Notes: a model not told the origin generated them from the sequence alone. A DNA stretch of 64,000 bases from Nannochloris sp. 'desiccata' (GCA_019044685.2 JAGTXX020000007.1:1-64000), one strand, 5' to 3'; numbered from the stretch's first letter, positions 34,030-47,500 are shown. Translations and numbers: made by a program.

Positions 34030-34632
34030 GTCAATGTAGGCTATTTTGTAGATTAATATTGGTCTGCTTGTAAATATTTAGTGAAGTGACTATAGTATAA
34101 GAAGGCACTGAGGTGGTTGAGGCAGTGAGGCGGCTCTATCTCTTTCCAAGGAGGTGTTGCGCGTACAGGAGCAAGCTGCCATCTTTTTCCTGTCCACTAG
34201 TCCCGTGTATATATTCCAATGGTACAAGAGAGCCGAATCATATGGCACTGAAGAAGCAATCTGCAATATCATCACGTGCTATACGTGATCAGTCAAGTTG
34301 ACTCAATTTTCATTTCGAGTAAACCTGATACGGAAATTTTTAAGCTTGTAAAACCACTTTTTGCGCTGCTCATTCAATAAAATAAATACAAGTTATAGCT
34401 ATACTACGCACAGATGCATTCTTGCTTTGTAATATCCAATGCTCGAAGTCTTTGTTTTTCAAAAAGCTCATCTGCATAGATTGCATTGTAATTGCTGAGC
34501 TTAAACACCCAATAAGGTGGCAGTATACATCTAATTAAACACCCACAAACCTTTTGTTTACTATCGCGTATTTGATACGCACTGTATAGCACGTATCATT
34601 GCCCTGTAAAAGGCATTCAAGTCTTCTTAAAC
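34030..34632. other. Spacer, no gene seen
   Basis: 603 bp between the lipase and the ammonium transporter on the same strand. Short frames on both strands (under 63 codons) have no recognisable features. It presumably holds the transporter promoter. Confidence 0.5.
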
Positions 34633-36153
34633 ATGGCATTGGATGCCCTGGCTCTATCGAGGCGGTCCCTACGGGGAAATCTCTCGTTACCAGCGATAGA
34701 CGTTAGTGGAGATGGTCAGCTAGCCCAAGATTTGACCGCATTGTGGCTTCTTACTTGCGCATTTTTGGTATTTTTCATGCAGGCAAGATTTTTGAAGTCC
34801 TGCTCATTGCTGATGCCCGCTATGTACATCTTTGTATTCCAAAGTCAATTCTTGCTACTCATTATCTTCTTTTCCTTACTACAGAGTGGATTTGCATTAT
34901 TAGAGGCTGGCACGGTTAGAACAAAGAACGTGCGCAATATTTTACTTAAAAATACTATTGATGCGTGCATCGCCGCCTTTAGTTGGTGGGCCGTCGGCTC
35001 AGCCTTTGCGAACGGTCACACCGACGGATGTGGCAACGCTTTCATTGGGTATGAAAATTTCTTCGCTTCTGGGATCAGTTCTCAAGGGTCAGCAGGTTTT
35101 GCTGTTTGGCTCTTCGGCTTTGCATTTTCAGCCACGGCCTCGACCATCGTCTCTGGTGCTGTCGCTGAACGTGTCCAATTCAGATCATATATAATTTACA
35201 CAGTGTTCATCACCGCATTTGTCTACCCTGTAATTGCTCACTGGGTTTGGTCTAGCAGTGGCTGGCTCTCTGCATGGCGCATCGGCTGCGGCACCACCAC
35301 CCCTCTCCCGATGTTTAGTGGCACCAACGGGCTTCTCGACTTTGCTGGATCTGGAGTAGTCCATATGGTTGGTGGAGGTGCTGCACTTGTTGGCGCCATC
35401 ATTGCAGGCCCTCGCCTGGGTCGATTTGTCAACGGACACATCGTCCATTTTGAAAATTCAAATGCGACTTTGATGGCACTTGGAACGTTAATTTTATGGC
35501 TTGGCTGGTATGGATTCAACGCTGGATCTACAGGTTGTATGTACGGATGCATGGGAACAGCTTCAATCGCGGCAGCGAATACCACCATCTCTGCAGCTGC
35601 AGGGGGTCTTGCGTGTCTCCTTATCAGTATTCTACTTGGGAAACCTGGGGATATAGGTCCTTTACTGAATGGAATTTTAGCTGGCGCAGTATCTATTACT
35701 GCATCGTGTGCCTTTGTTGAACCTTATGCTGCGTTTATTATAGGAATGATCGGCGCTGCGGTCTACCAAAGCACCTCTGCTCTCCTCATGCGCCTTCAAA
35801 TTGACGACCCCTTGGATGCGTCTCCAGTTCACTTTTTCTGTGGAATTTGGGGTGTATTTGCAGCGGGATTCTTTGCTACAGAGTCTAAAGTCATTGCTAC
35901 GTATGGCTATGCTGAGGGATGGGGGATAATTTATGGTGGTGGGGGCAAACAATTTGGTATTCAAATTCTAGGGATCGTAACTATTTCTGCGTGGAGTTGT
36001 TCACTAGCTGCAGTGTGCTTCTATGGCTTGAAACGATATGGGTATTTGAGGGTAAGTAAAGAAGATGAATTGCAAGGGCTGGATATTACTGGTGGTATTG
36101 GATCAGGGCAATTGTTGGCATGCCTAGGGCACTGTGGCTCCGTAAAAGATTAA
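34633..36153 (+). CDS. AMT1: Ammonium transporter (AMT1-type)
   Basis: The frame is open over 506 codons, but the true coding sequence is probably 34633-34782 joined to 34885-36153 (472 residues). Bases 34783-34884 interrupt the conserved block AFLVFFMQ / SGFALLEAGTVRTKN and begin CAG|GCAAG and end CTACAG, which fits a GC-AG intron of 102 bp without stops. Other Amt motifs: GSAFANGHTDGCG, GAVAERVQFRSY, HMVGGGAALVGAIIAGPRLGRF (first pore His), GWYGFNAGST, SPVHFFCGIWGVFAAGFFA (second pore His). Eleven membrane spans are expected. It takes up ammonium at the plasma membrane. The C-terminal YGYLRVSKEDELQGLD is the regulatory tail of AMT proteins. Confidence 0.95.
   Translation: MALDALALSRRSLRGNLSLPAIDVSGDGQLAQDLTALWLLTCAFLVFFMQARFLKSCSLLMPAMYIFVFQSQFLLLIIFFSLLQSGFALLEAGTVRTKNVRNILLKNTIDACIAAFSWWAVGSAFANGHTDGCGNAFIGYENFFASGISSQGSAGFAVWLFGFAFSATASTIVSGAVAERVQFRSYIIYTVFITAFVYPVIAHWVWSSSGWLSAWRIGCGTTTPLPMFSGTNGLLDFAGSGVVHMVGGGAALVGAIIAGPRLGRFVNGHIVHFENSNATLMALGTLILWLGWYGFNAGSTGCMYGCMGTASIAAANTTISAAAGGLACLLISILLGKPGDIGPLLNGILAGAVSITASCAFVEPYAAFIIGMIGAAVYQSTSALLMRLQIDDPLDASPVHFFCGIWGVFAAGFFATESKVIATYGYAEGWGIIYGGGGKQFGIQILGIVTISAWSCSLAAVCFYGLKRYGYLRVSKEDELQGLDITGGIGSGQLLACLGHCGSVKD
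34783..34884 (+). other. Probable GC-AG intron in AMT1, length multiple of three and stop-free
   Basis: The donor is CAG|GCAAG and the acceptor is CTACTACAG|A. The 34 residues it would encode (starting ARFLKSC) break a block that is contiguous in known ammonium transporters, and the segment is T-rich towards its 3' end like an intron polypyrimidine tract. Confidence 0.8.
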
Positions 36154-36499
36154 ATGAATAAGAAATTCCGGTTTAGCTAAGAACTTGATAAAACCCTCTT
36201 TAACTGACAACCCAAGCTTATAGAACGCTGCCTGTTATCCGCTCTTCAGTTGTCTGTCGACCACCAAAAGTCAAGAGGGTAAGTGATTCATTGAATTATT
36301 CAAACCTTGAAAGTCAATTAAAAAAGTCAAGCTACCAGCAAGAGAGAAGCTACTCAAAAATAAGGGCAAACAACCGCAGCCATTTTTTCACCTAGTTTAT
36401 AAATCCTTCTTTTTTTATTTGTCAGAGACAATGCTGAAAAAGTAAAACCTACTATAAATAATGAATATCGTTTGAGATCATGACTGCATAATTTAAAAA
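36154..36499. other. Spacer between AMT1 and the Na+/H+ antiporter gene, no gene seen
   Basis: 346 bp, A-T-rich. Presumably the 3' end of AMT1 and the promoter of the antiporter gene. Nothing further was recognised. Confidence 0.5.
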
Positions 36500-39400
36500 A
36501 TGTCGAATGAAGCAGACTTGGTTTCCCCGAATAGTTTTTCATATGCACAATATGATGAGTTCACGAGCCAACAATGCCTTGCTTTACCGCCTGATCAGCA
36601 AGTAGATTGCTCTGGCCAGCACCTTAACATCACTGATCCTCCGAGCATTTACACATATACTCAATATAGCGCGTTATGGCAGCCAGCCTGGTGTATGCTG
36701 TGGAATGTTACATTGACAGGAAGGGTAGATAACCAAGGTAATTTTTTAGCTTTGGTTGGAAACGAAACATGAACACCATTCGCACCACCGCCGTTCGTCC
36801 CCAACATCAAGGATCACTGAGTTTTATTTTCCTTTCTTGCTTAAAAATTCTGCAGACAGTTTAAACTTTTGCACTGTTCCTCTGCGGGGTTCAGATGGAA
36901 TTCTCTTTCTTTCTCTTGCCTTGCTTGTCACAGCATGCTGCTTTGGCAAATTGGCATCGGTTACTGTTTTGTGCATTGGCGGTATCCTGGGGACAATAAA
37001 CTACTATGCCAATTTGTTACAAATAGGCAATGCCATCTCAATTTGGCTAGCTATTCAACCTGCGGATCTATTCTTCTATGCGTTCATTCCACCATTGGTT
37101 GTAGAAGAAACTATCCGTCTTGATTTATTTCTACTACGAAAGGGTTTTCTGCATGTTATTTTGCTAGCGTATCTTTTAGTTGGACTCACCGTCGTTATCA
37201 TGACTCCTATCATTCTCTATGCTCTAAACTTTAAGGATAGAGGCTGGTCTTGGGTCCATGCTGCTCTTTTCAGTGCCATTATTGCCCCTACAGACACAGT
37301 TGCTGTTGCAGCTATAATGGCCTCTTCGAATGCCCCTTCAAGACTGTCGACTATCCTGCGAGGAGAATCCGTCTTTAATGATGCATCAGGAATTACTTTC
37401 TTTGGTATTTTCGCTGGGATTCTTGCTGCCAACGCAACTCCAGGGAGTGCTTCCACCTGGCCGTCGGTCTGGTCAACTCTGCCTGGAATTTTATTAGATT
37501 TACTACGAACCACATCTATAGGTGTGGGTATAGGCCTTGCAATGGCATGGTTAACGCATAGATTACTCCGATTACTACGGTGGAGGGGAGCTTCTCCCTA
37601 TATTGACACCACTGTGGTCTTGGCAGTTGCGTATTTATGTTATTATGTGACGAGCTCTCCAGCACAAGGATCTGGTGTTATCGCCGTTGTTTGCTTTGGA
37701 TTATATGGAAATGCGACATCAAAATGGGGTATGCTGGCTACGGTAGAGGATAATGGCAGTTTTGATGCTGTTTGGGATATGGTAGCCTTTGCTGTCAATG
37801 GTTTGGTGTTTTTTTGGAGTGGAATTGCTGCAGTTAATTTCCTCATTCGCTCTGCTGCTTTATTAACACGCACACCGGCGTCGTTCATCGCTATTCCTGT
37901 GATTTATGTCGCAATGATTCTTATTCGCACACTCTGTATCGTCCTGTTTAATCCAATTTTCAAGTTGTTGGGTAAAGGTCTTTCACCCAGTGAGATTATT
38001 TTTAGCGGATTTGCTAGTATGAGGGGTGCTGTCTCGTTAATCATGGCCTCGGGCTTTGCTTTGGGCAGTTCTTCTATCTATACTGGATCAGGTGACAGCA
38101 TTTCTGATGGTAGTGATGACGATGCAGCTATAAATGCTGCAATTTTGTTGTGGACTGCCTCCTTTGTTGTCATCACTCTAGTGGTCAACGGATCTTTGTG
38201 TGGACCGATGCTGCGTATATTGAACCTTTGCAAAGTTACTAAAGAAAGAAATCGTACCAGAGCGCGTGCGAGAAGGTCGCTGTGTGAGTTTACTGAAGAA
38301 AAATTGGTGGCGCTAAAACAGAATAAAGAAGCCGAGTTTCTCGCTGGAGCTAATTGGGATTTGGTTGAGCAATATGTGGAAGTATCGTCCGTCCCAATGG
38401 AAGGATTTGATGATAACAAGAATGAAGAGGTAAATAAAGAAAGTGATGAGAAGAAAGGTGGTGCCCAAACACTGCTGGGTGTGCTGTGTACTCTCGGCCG
38501 AGCTGTGCTACACTATTTCCAAACATGTTGTGGCCATATCTGTAGCACTGTTAGTACTGGAAGCAGGTGTCAAATGAAGAAATCCGAATATAAAGGAAGA
38601 CATCACGCTTCAAAAGAACAACAGCAATCACCTTCACCTTCACCACCTTCACGTCCAACTTCTCCAACAGAGTCGCCAAGTGTCGTTGTGGAGCTATCAG
38701 CACCAACACCAAAAGTACCTGAAAATGGATCGACTGTAGCTGGTTATGTTCTTGAGCACGGTCACGGTCACCAACAACAACGGCACCACCATCATAGGGA
38801 TGAAAGTTTACATCGCAGTGCTGGATGGTCAGATAGGAGCGGAGCATTTGAAGAGATGGATTGGACACAAGACGATCAAGTTAAAGAATGTCCATTTTTA
38901 TCTTATACAACAGAAAAAGAACGTAAAACTGATGTTTCTCAAGTAGGATTGGGGGAGATACCTGGTCCGTCGCAACCGGTACAAGTCCCCAAATCTGCTG
39001 ATATTGAATCAAATTATAAAGGACAAGAAGATGAAGAAGATGAAGATGCTTCTTATTTTCGCCGTAAAACGTTACAGCCTATTTCTGTGCGTGTTGAAGA
39101 GATAGAGCCAGAACAAGAAGGAGCATCGACACAAAGTATGCCTGCTTATGTTGGACGTAGTATGCGTGCTGAGCTTCAACGAGAACTAGGCAAAGTTGGA
39201 AGAACCTCCTTTGCCTTTGAAATTGATCAACTTGACGGTGAACCTTCTTCAACAGCTATCGATGAGAAGAGTACACCGTTTGGCATTGCTCCTAGTGCTA
39301 GCGCAACTGAAGCAACGGAAGCAGAGAGAGCTCCTTCTCTTACTCCTATTCCAAATACTGCTGCTCCTGCAGGTATCGCGCTTGAGCTTCAAAAAGCTTT

Positions 39401-41414
39401 GCACGGTGCCACAGTCAGCGGTGCATCAGGCGCTGCACTTGCAGCGGAGCTAAAAAGGCAGCTCAACCTGACAAATGAAGCTAATAGATCTTCATCAACT
39501 TCTTTTGGCTATACACCATCTCGTTCTTCGGTGTTTGGTCCTTCTGGAAGAGATCTGTTAGGAAGAAAAAATTCAGGCAGCGCTTCTCCAAGACCACTTC
39601 AGTTTCTTGGGTTTGGAGTGAATGCATCCTCACCTTCTTATAATAATAAAAGTGGTGGTGGTGGTGTCTTTAGTAATAGTGGCGATAACAGTACTCATGG
39701 AAATTATCAATTGTCTAGAAACAGCGTATTTTCTGCTAGAGATAGAGCCGTATTACCAGCTTCTGCCCCCTTGGCAGCTGCACTTTTGGATCAACAGTTG
39801 GGTGCATTGCAGCACCGACAACAAGCACAGGAGCAACAACACCAACACAATGTATCAACAGAAAATGGCACAAATAAACAAGCCAGTGAAGATAACAATC
39901 TATCTCTTCCTGCTCATATCCCTACTAGTCCTCCCACTGAAGAAGTGCTGTACGAAGAGAAAAGTCGCGTAGTTTCTGGTCTTAAACGCCATTTCACGGC
40001 TCGTCGCCTAGCTGGCCTTCTTTCTTCCCGTGGTCTCCGTCTTTTAGAGTACTCATGTGATGAAAGTCTAGAAAATACTGGCGGTTCATTAAGATTATGG
40101 CCACTTTTAGAAGCTGAAGTGCGTGGTGGATGGGCTGCTCGAGGTGCTTCGAGATTGTCTCTTCTCACTCTAGGCGTGTATCACAGCATGCCTGGCGTCT
40201 TTCGTAAGCTCTTTTCATGGCCTTTGAAGAAAATATCGGCTATGTTGCGTCGTTATTTAGGTCGTAAAATGCTTGTTGCCTGTGAGGTTGCGATTGAGTT
40301 GTATTTAGCGCTGACCAGCATTCCTCAAGTCGCCTGGCTGAAACAAGCACACCATGCCACAACATGGCGTTGCCTTTTGGATGACATTGAAGTAGACACC
40401 TCTGCAGCGCATAATTTTATTATTCAACGTGAAATAGAAGCTCCGGATATGTTTCAAGCTATTCAGAGCTATCGCAGTGCCATGGCTGTGCTGAGACAAC
40501 AGCTTGTATTTTGTCAAAATTTATTCCAAAATGGAGCTGTTGATGCGGGAGAGTTGCAAGTGCTGACATCCCCCATTGATAAAAAGATACGGCATCTTGA
40601 AATGGTAGGTCCTGTGTGGCGCCCGCCCCGTGCAAAAGCAGTTTTGAGATCACTCTCGGTAGTGACTGAGCTTTCTGATGCTGCATTTCGGCGTTTTTAT
40701 GCTGCTGGCTCCATTCTTGCATTCAGAAAAGGGCAAATTATTTGGGATAGTAGTAAAAGTAGTGCTACAACAACAGAGAAATATTCGTGCCCAGGGCTGT
40801 TTATAATTTTGAGTGGCGTAGTGAAACGGGTCTTAAAATCCAACGAGGTAATAAAAGAATATTTTGGGGGCCCTGGTGGAATCGTCGGAGCCTTGCCGTG
40901 TTTAGTAGAAAATTTAAGTACAAGCACTGCGTCTTCTTTTAGTGAAACTGTTGTAGCTGAAGGAAATGCCCTTGATAGAGGTCCAGTTGTATTCCACCTT
41001 CCCAGGACAGCTCTGCTGCAGATGCTTCCAGTTGAAGAGTTTGCTGGGCTGAGGGAGGAGTTGATGCGATTAGCTGCTGCCTCGCTGATGGAACAGCACG
41101 ACATGCTGTATAATAATAATGATAGAAATAAGACGAATGGCAGTGATAATTCTAAAATTATTAGAGAGATGTTGAGTGCCTCTATCATAGATTTGCTTCC
41201 TGGTCAAACTTTCTTTTGTGCTGACCGCGGTGAGAATTATACTGGTGGTGATGCTGTGTTGTTGCAAGGTAGTCTTCAAAATAATGGCAGCGTGCTTATT
41301 GCCCCATGTGTTATTACAATGGCCTCGTGGAGGGCTGGGGAACGTGGAGCAACAATCGCTGTGGCGTCTCCTTCTGCTGCTGCTGGTGGTGGTGCCAGTG
41401 GTGGGGGGAAGTAA
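36500..41414 (+). CDS. SOS1: SOS1/NHX7-type plasma-membrane Na+/H+ antiporter
   Basis: Two exons, 36500-36737 and 36856-41414, give 1598 residues. The N-terminus (80 residues, N-glycosylation-like sites) precedes a CPA1 antiporter domain of about 12 spans: FFYAFIPPLVVEET, IIAPTDTVAVAAI, RGESVFNDASGIT with the ion-binding Asn-Asp, GVIAVVCFGLYGNA, and FSGFASMRGAVSLIMA. A long hydrophilic C-terminal part follows (residues about 520-1160, with Ser-, Gln- and His-rich stretches). The end has a degenerate cyclic-nucleotide-binding-like domain (FRKGQIIWDSS...CPGLFIILSGVVKRVL). This domain order and length are those of SOS1, which exports Na+ and is activated by phosphorylation near its C-terminus. 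The last 15 residues are Gly/Ala. It converges on SWR1 with only 127 bp between stops. Confidence 0.93.
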
Positions 41415-41541
41415 TAAGAGGTAACAAAGGGTCAAAGTTTGCTTTAGTTTCAAGTACTTGATTTCATTCATTTGATTTTATTCTTTACATCTTTCTGTTG
41501 TTTTGAAAAGAATGTATATTTTATTTTAAACAAACAACTCC

Positions 41542-44500
41542 TTACTGATGTTGGTTCAATTGTGGTGGAACAGCAAGGTTAACACCATCAGCAGATGGTA
41601 TTACTCCTGCAGCAAGCAGTCCATCCAATCCATAATCTACTACAGCGGCACCGCTACCACTAGCACCTAATACTAGATTCGTATCATTACCACCACCAGC
41701 AGCAGCAGAAACCGCAGCTGGTGCCGCTCCATAGGCAATATTCATACTCCCTACCTTTGCAGCTTGCACAACAGAAGGCAGCCTTGATGAAATAACACGT
41801 GCAGCACCTGATCCACACCCTTGACGTACAGCAGCAACAATAGCCTGTGCTTGTTCAAGAGGACCAGCTTCCGGTGCACCAGGAGGCAGCAACATTGGTG
41901 GCGGCGCACTCAACCCACCAGCTGCTGCTGCCCCACGCAAGGCATGTAGCTGCTCTAATAAACTACTTGCTTGTGGAGAGGTAGCACTCAATTTCATTAA
42001 CGTAGCATAGGTTGTCGCCAGACCATCAGCAGCGTGTCCAGGCAGCGCTGCAGCACCCAGCACAGCGCCAATCGCAGATTTAATAGTAGCTACCCCTGCT
42101 TCTAAATTTTCTTTTCCACCCCCTGTTGCAGCAGTATACGCAGCTTGCAGTTGTCTATATCGAGTAGCACATGCTTCAGCAGTACGTCTCCGTCCTTGTC
42201 GGGAGGCTGCTTCAATTCCCGTGACACTGGTAGATGCAGCACCAGCTCCGAGAGCATCACCAGCAATATTCCATATTGCTGGACTAGGTAATTCTCCACT
42301 TTCTAGTAACAACGCAACAACTGAAGCAAGTACAAAGTCTTCTTGCGGTTCCCATGGTTGTGGTGGAGGACCAGCAGCAGCAGCAGCAGAAGAAGAAACC
42401 CTCCGTCTCTTATTCACAGTATTCATATAATGGGCATTATCGAGTGCGCCAACAGCACTTGGTGACATTGCAGTATCTACGTGAGCACCACCGCCTTCAT
42501 CACCCATCCATCCAGTACCGGTACCAGTACTGCCTCCAGCATAGATACCACCAGCAGCATGAGCAGGAGGACGACCACGACCTCTTCCAGTGCCACCGTT
42601 CTTTCTCCCACCACCAGAGCCACCTAGGGATGAAGGTTCTGCCCCACCAAACAACGGCGGGAGTGCTCCATACTGTGCTTCATATGCAGCAATCCAGGCT
42701 GCTTCAGCAGCTTCACGTTCTCTCTCTTCCGCTTCCGCTTCTTCCACCTGAGCTGCATAGGCCGCGGTTGCAGCGTCCTGATCCCAGTCACCTACGACAT
42801 TCGCTTCTTCATCATCATCTATGTCAGCTTCTCTTTCCTCTTCAGCAGCTTCAATTGCGTCGACATCAAATTCTTCTACTTTATAGGTAGCTTCCATTTG
42901 AGCAGCAAGCGCGTCTGCATCGACAGCTGGTGCTTCAAACTCCACGAAACGAACTGCATACTTTTCTATAGGGCGCAATGCCGATTGTAAGTGAGACAAT
43001 GGATCCTCGCCTGGAGCACCGCCTGCGGCGAGTGCAGCAACGTCAGCAAATCCTTCATCATCTTCAGCAGCGACAGCTGCTACTGCAGTAGTGCCGCCGC
43101 CGTCGGTAGTAAGGGGTACAGCAGCAGCAGCAGTAGGCTCACCATTCCCGTCACCGTTGCTTGGACCAGCACCGTCATCCCCATTGCCTCCATTTTCACC
43201 ATTGGTAGCACCCTCTCCTGTTGTTGCTCCAGGAGGAGGTTCTTTTATGAATTCATCCATCTCCGCAGCGACTTCCTGTTCAGCAGCAGCTGCCGCAGCA
43301 GCATCGCCTTCATCCTCTGCTGCCCTCATTGCCGCCTGCAGCTCCGCTTCTCTACCAGCAGCTGCCGCAGTCCCCTCAAGCAATGCTTGTGGATCAAATT
43401 TACTACTGGTTAAGAAATCAGTCGTAAACCCACCAGATTGAATAGCTAAGAAATCTAATTGTCGCTTTTGATCAGATTTTTTCAAGATGTTCTCTTCGAT
43501 AGTATGTTCACTGACAAGTCGGTAAATATGAACTTCTCTTGTTTGACCAATTCGATGGCATCTATCCTGTGCTTGAGCATCCATTGCAGGATTCCAGTCA
43601 CTGTCATAAAATATAACAGTATCAGCACCAGTTAAATTCATTCCTACACCTCCAGAACGAGTCGATAATATAAAACAGAAAATTTTAGGGTCTGTGTTAA
43701 ACCGCTGCATCAAAATTTGTCGCTGTTCTGGTTTAGTTGAGCCATCGAGACGGACGTAGGTGTAGGCATGTAGATTCAAAAATGCTTCTAAAACGTCAAG
43801 CATTTTGGACATCTGTGTGAAAATTAATGCACGCGAGCCTTGTGCTTTTAATTTGAGGAGCAACATGGCTAATTCTTGAAGTTTCCCGCAATCATACTGT
43901 AAGAGCCTCTTGTCAGGGAAGAACAGCTGGGTACGTAAGCGAGAAATATGGAGTAATTCCGATTTCTCTTCATACGTAGTTTGCAGTGCACGAGATCTAT
44001 GCGCAGCAGCAGCGACTGCAGATGAGTCTGGATGACTACACCACAAGCTCGGAGGCGGTGCTCTAGCTTTGGGAATAACAAAGACAAATTCACGGAGCTC
44101 TACATCCATTTCTGCAGCACGACGCTCCGGTAATTTAATCATGTCTGCTAAAGTGATTGAGTAGTCTAAATGTCTACCTTTTTGACGAGCAATACAGTGC
44201 ACGTGGTCAACCGGTAATTCAATATGACCGGCAGACAGAAAGTCAGCAGTAATACTGGGTGCACGATTAGATCGCGCGACAGACATTGCACCCAATGCAC
44301 TCGTGCGTTCATGTCTCCATATTCTACGCTTGGTCGCTAAACCTTGCACAGACGCAGCAACTGCCGCCAAGGCTTCCTGTGATGGGGTCCTTCTCAATGC
44401 AGCTAGTAAAGAGCCAACTGTGCTAGGATCACCCATTAGTAAGGCGAGATCTTCTTGTGGAGTAGTTAATGGGGTCGTAAATGCATTAGAATCTAAAGCT

Positions 44501-47500
44501 AATGTCTTTACTTCTTCTACTTCCCAACTCTGCATCTCACCGCCATCGACTACAGGTAGGAATCCTAGCTCACGTAATGAACCAGCCTGTGGCCATCGAA
44601 TAGTAGGTATCGTCGACAAAGTAGCTCTACTTTCTATTGGAGATGATGAAGAAGATAATGTGAAGACATTAAAATCACCCCCCAAGCCACCAAGACCACC
44701 ATGTACGAGACTACTATCTGTGGAGGACCTCGTCAATGCATCCACTGCAGTACTAGGCATTTTCAATTCCAAAGCAGGCATATCATAGGCACTCACAATC
44801 GCCCTCCCTTCAAACAAATCAGGATGATTGCATACTTTCCTTAATTGCATTAAACAATTCATAATACCTAGGAAATTTCCAGAAGAAAGCGTTGACCGAG
44901 TATCGCCAGATGCCATGTACTCTTCATACAATTGCCGTTGCCTTTTAGAAAGTCTACATTTTATCACGTGCTCATGTTTGCCAGGCAACTGTTTCTCGAC
45001 ATCACGTTTAAGACGACGTAATAAAAACGGTCTTAGAACTCCATGAAGTCGTTCTACTATAGCTTTGCTGTACTCTGCAGACCCCTCCACCATTCCTGTC
45101 AAAGGATTACTAAACCAATCTTTGAACTGAGCATGCGATCCAAAGACTTGTGGCATAAGAAAATGCATTAATGACCACAATTCCATTAAATCATTTTGCA
45201 GTGGGGTGCCAGTGATGAGTAAACGTCGCTTAGAATTGAAATTTAATAACGTTTGCCACCGTTGGGAACGCCAATTTTTGATCATATGAGCTTCATCGAG
45301 GATCAAATATTTCCATTTCTTACGTTTAAACATCCGTGCATCTTGTAATACAAGCGTATATGACGTGATGCACACGTGGAAAGCGTTCGGTTTTGACCAA
45401 CCCTGTCTTTTTGCAGCACGCTCTTTGGGAGAGCCGTAGTATGTGAGCAACTTGAATGCTGGACACCATCGTTTGAACTCCATTTCCCAGTTAAGCATCA
45501 CTGAAGTAGGGACCACGACTAGATGTGGGCCCCAATCTCCACGTTCACATGCAAGCCATGCTAATAAAGCTATCGTCTGAATAGTTTTACCTAACCCCAT
45601 CTCGTCTGCTAGAATTCCATTGAGCCGACGGTGATATAGGGTAACTAGCCAATCAAGACCAATGTGCTGATACTCACGGAGTTGGCCTTTCAGTAAGAAT
45701 GGGACTGGCGTTTTGACTTTGGTGGTGTCTAAAGTGTACCCGGTTGGTTGTGCTGCTGCCATGGCTTCCATGGTGCCTTCAAGGCCGAGATCACCTGCTT
45801 CTTCAGCTATAGGTTCTCCTTCTGCCTCTATTTCTTCAATTTTAGGAGCTGCTGTAGGGTCTTTAGCAGACACAGAGGTTCCACGTGTTTGACGACGAGT
45901 TGTCCCAGTTGCAGCAGCAGCAACAGCAGCTGTATTGCTCGGGCCAGCATCAGCACCAGCACCTGCTGCTGGCTCTTCTTCACCTCTGCTACCAGGTACG
46001 ATATACCCATATCGAGCTAACAACTCTTCTAAAGGTAAATCTGCATCTTCCTCAAGTCCAGCAGCTTCTTCTTTCTCGTCTTTCAACAAATTTCTACCTT
46101 CAGCCTGCGCCATTCTTTCTTCCTCTTCCAACGTAGCTTCATCATCCGCATCGTCATCTTCTCCACTACGATACTCCTCTTCATCATCTTTACCGCCAGT
46201 TTTACTACCAGAAGCAGTCGCTTTACTACTAGGGTGAAGAGGAGGAGAACATTTACTACTAGGGGCAGCTGCTCCACTAGGTGTACCAGACCCACCTCGT
46301 GTTCGAGGCATAACAAGAGTTGCAGCGGGCCGAGAAGGACCAGCACCATCTTCATCAACACTACCAACTCCTTCTTCGTCTGATAACTCTGCGAATTCAG
46401 CTGCAAGACGGCTGGGTGGTGGTGGGATACGGACGTCTACTTCAGGGTCGCGTAATAAAGCATCTAGACGTTCAGACTCAGCATCGGAATTTACGTCTTC
46501 AGCAGGAGGAGCGCTAGAAGGACCAGCTGCTGCTGCAGGAGGAGGAGGCTGTTCAACGTCCATTGCTTCACCATCACCAGGTACGACATATCCATACCTA
46601 GCTAATAACTCTTCTAAAGGTAAATCTGCATCTTCCTCAAGTCCAGCAGCTTCTTCTTTCTCATCTTTCAATAAATTTCTACCTTCCTCACGAGCTAACC
46701 TCTCTTCCTCTTCTAATGTAGCTTCATCATCAGCATCGTCATCTTCCCCACTACGATAATCTCGGGTGTCATCTTTGTCAGGTGCTGTGCCAGAGACTGC
46801 AGCTGAAGGTGGCTGAGAAACAGGGACTCGAGGCCTGGTCGCTGCAGGAGACGCCCCTGCTTTTTCTGTTGCTAGTGGTTGTTTTGATTGTTCTCCAGCA
46901 GCTGGAGGAACTTCAGCTTTGCTTGCTGCAACGACAGCTTCGGCACGTTCATCTACAGCTAATCTCTGTGCCAATAAAGAACTATATTTCTGTGTTTGGC
47001 CTAGTAAGACATCCAACTGCCGATCGAGAACTTGTTTCTTCTTTGCTTCGACTTCGGTGCGTACTTTAAACTGCACAACACGCTGCGCTTTATTCCAAAA
47101 GGCAGATACTTCCCGTGCTATCCATGAAGCTCTCTTCCTAATTGCCTTTTCAGCTTCCCGTGCTCGTACTTCAACTCTGCTTTCGAGATCAAGATTTGAT
47201 CGAGCGACTTGATTAGCTACTTTACGAGCCTGTTGAAGTTTCCAACGACGTTCTCTTTGAAATTCTCTGGATAGCCAAACCATTTCATCAAGTAAATGGT
47301 CCCAATGAGTCTTTCCTTTCTTCCCATCTGAAGCAGGTTGTACCCGCAGCCAAGAACGGCGATCTCGAATTTCGTTTGCTTGTTTGAGAATCTCAGCTTC
47401 GTATTCACGGCGAGCTTGAAGCTCAGCTGCTTTCTGAGCCTCTGCCTTGTCACCTTCTTCTTTGGTGGACTCAGGAGGGGCAGAATTAGTGGCGGCAGCA

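Noticed and set aside
46083..46406. Leu- and Val-rich 107-codon minus-strand frame within SWR1
   Set aside because: Frame shadow of triplet-rich coding sequence; many such frames occur opposite or alongside low-complexity regions here.
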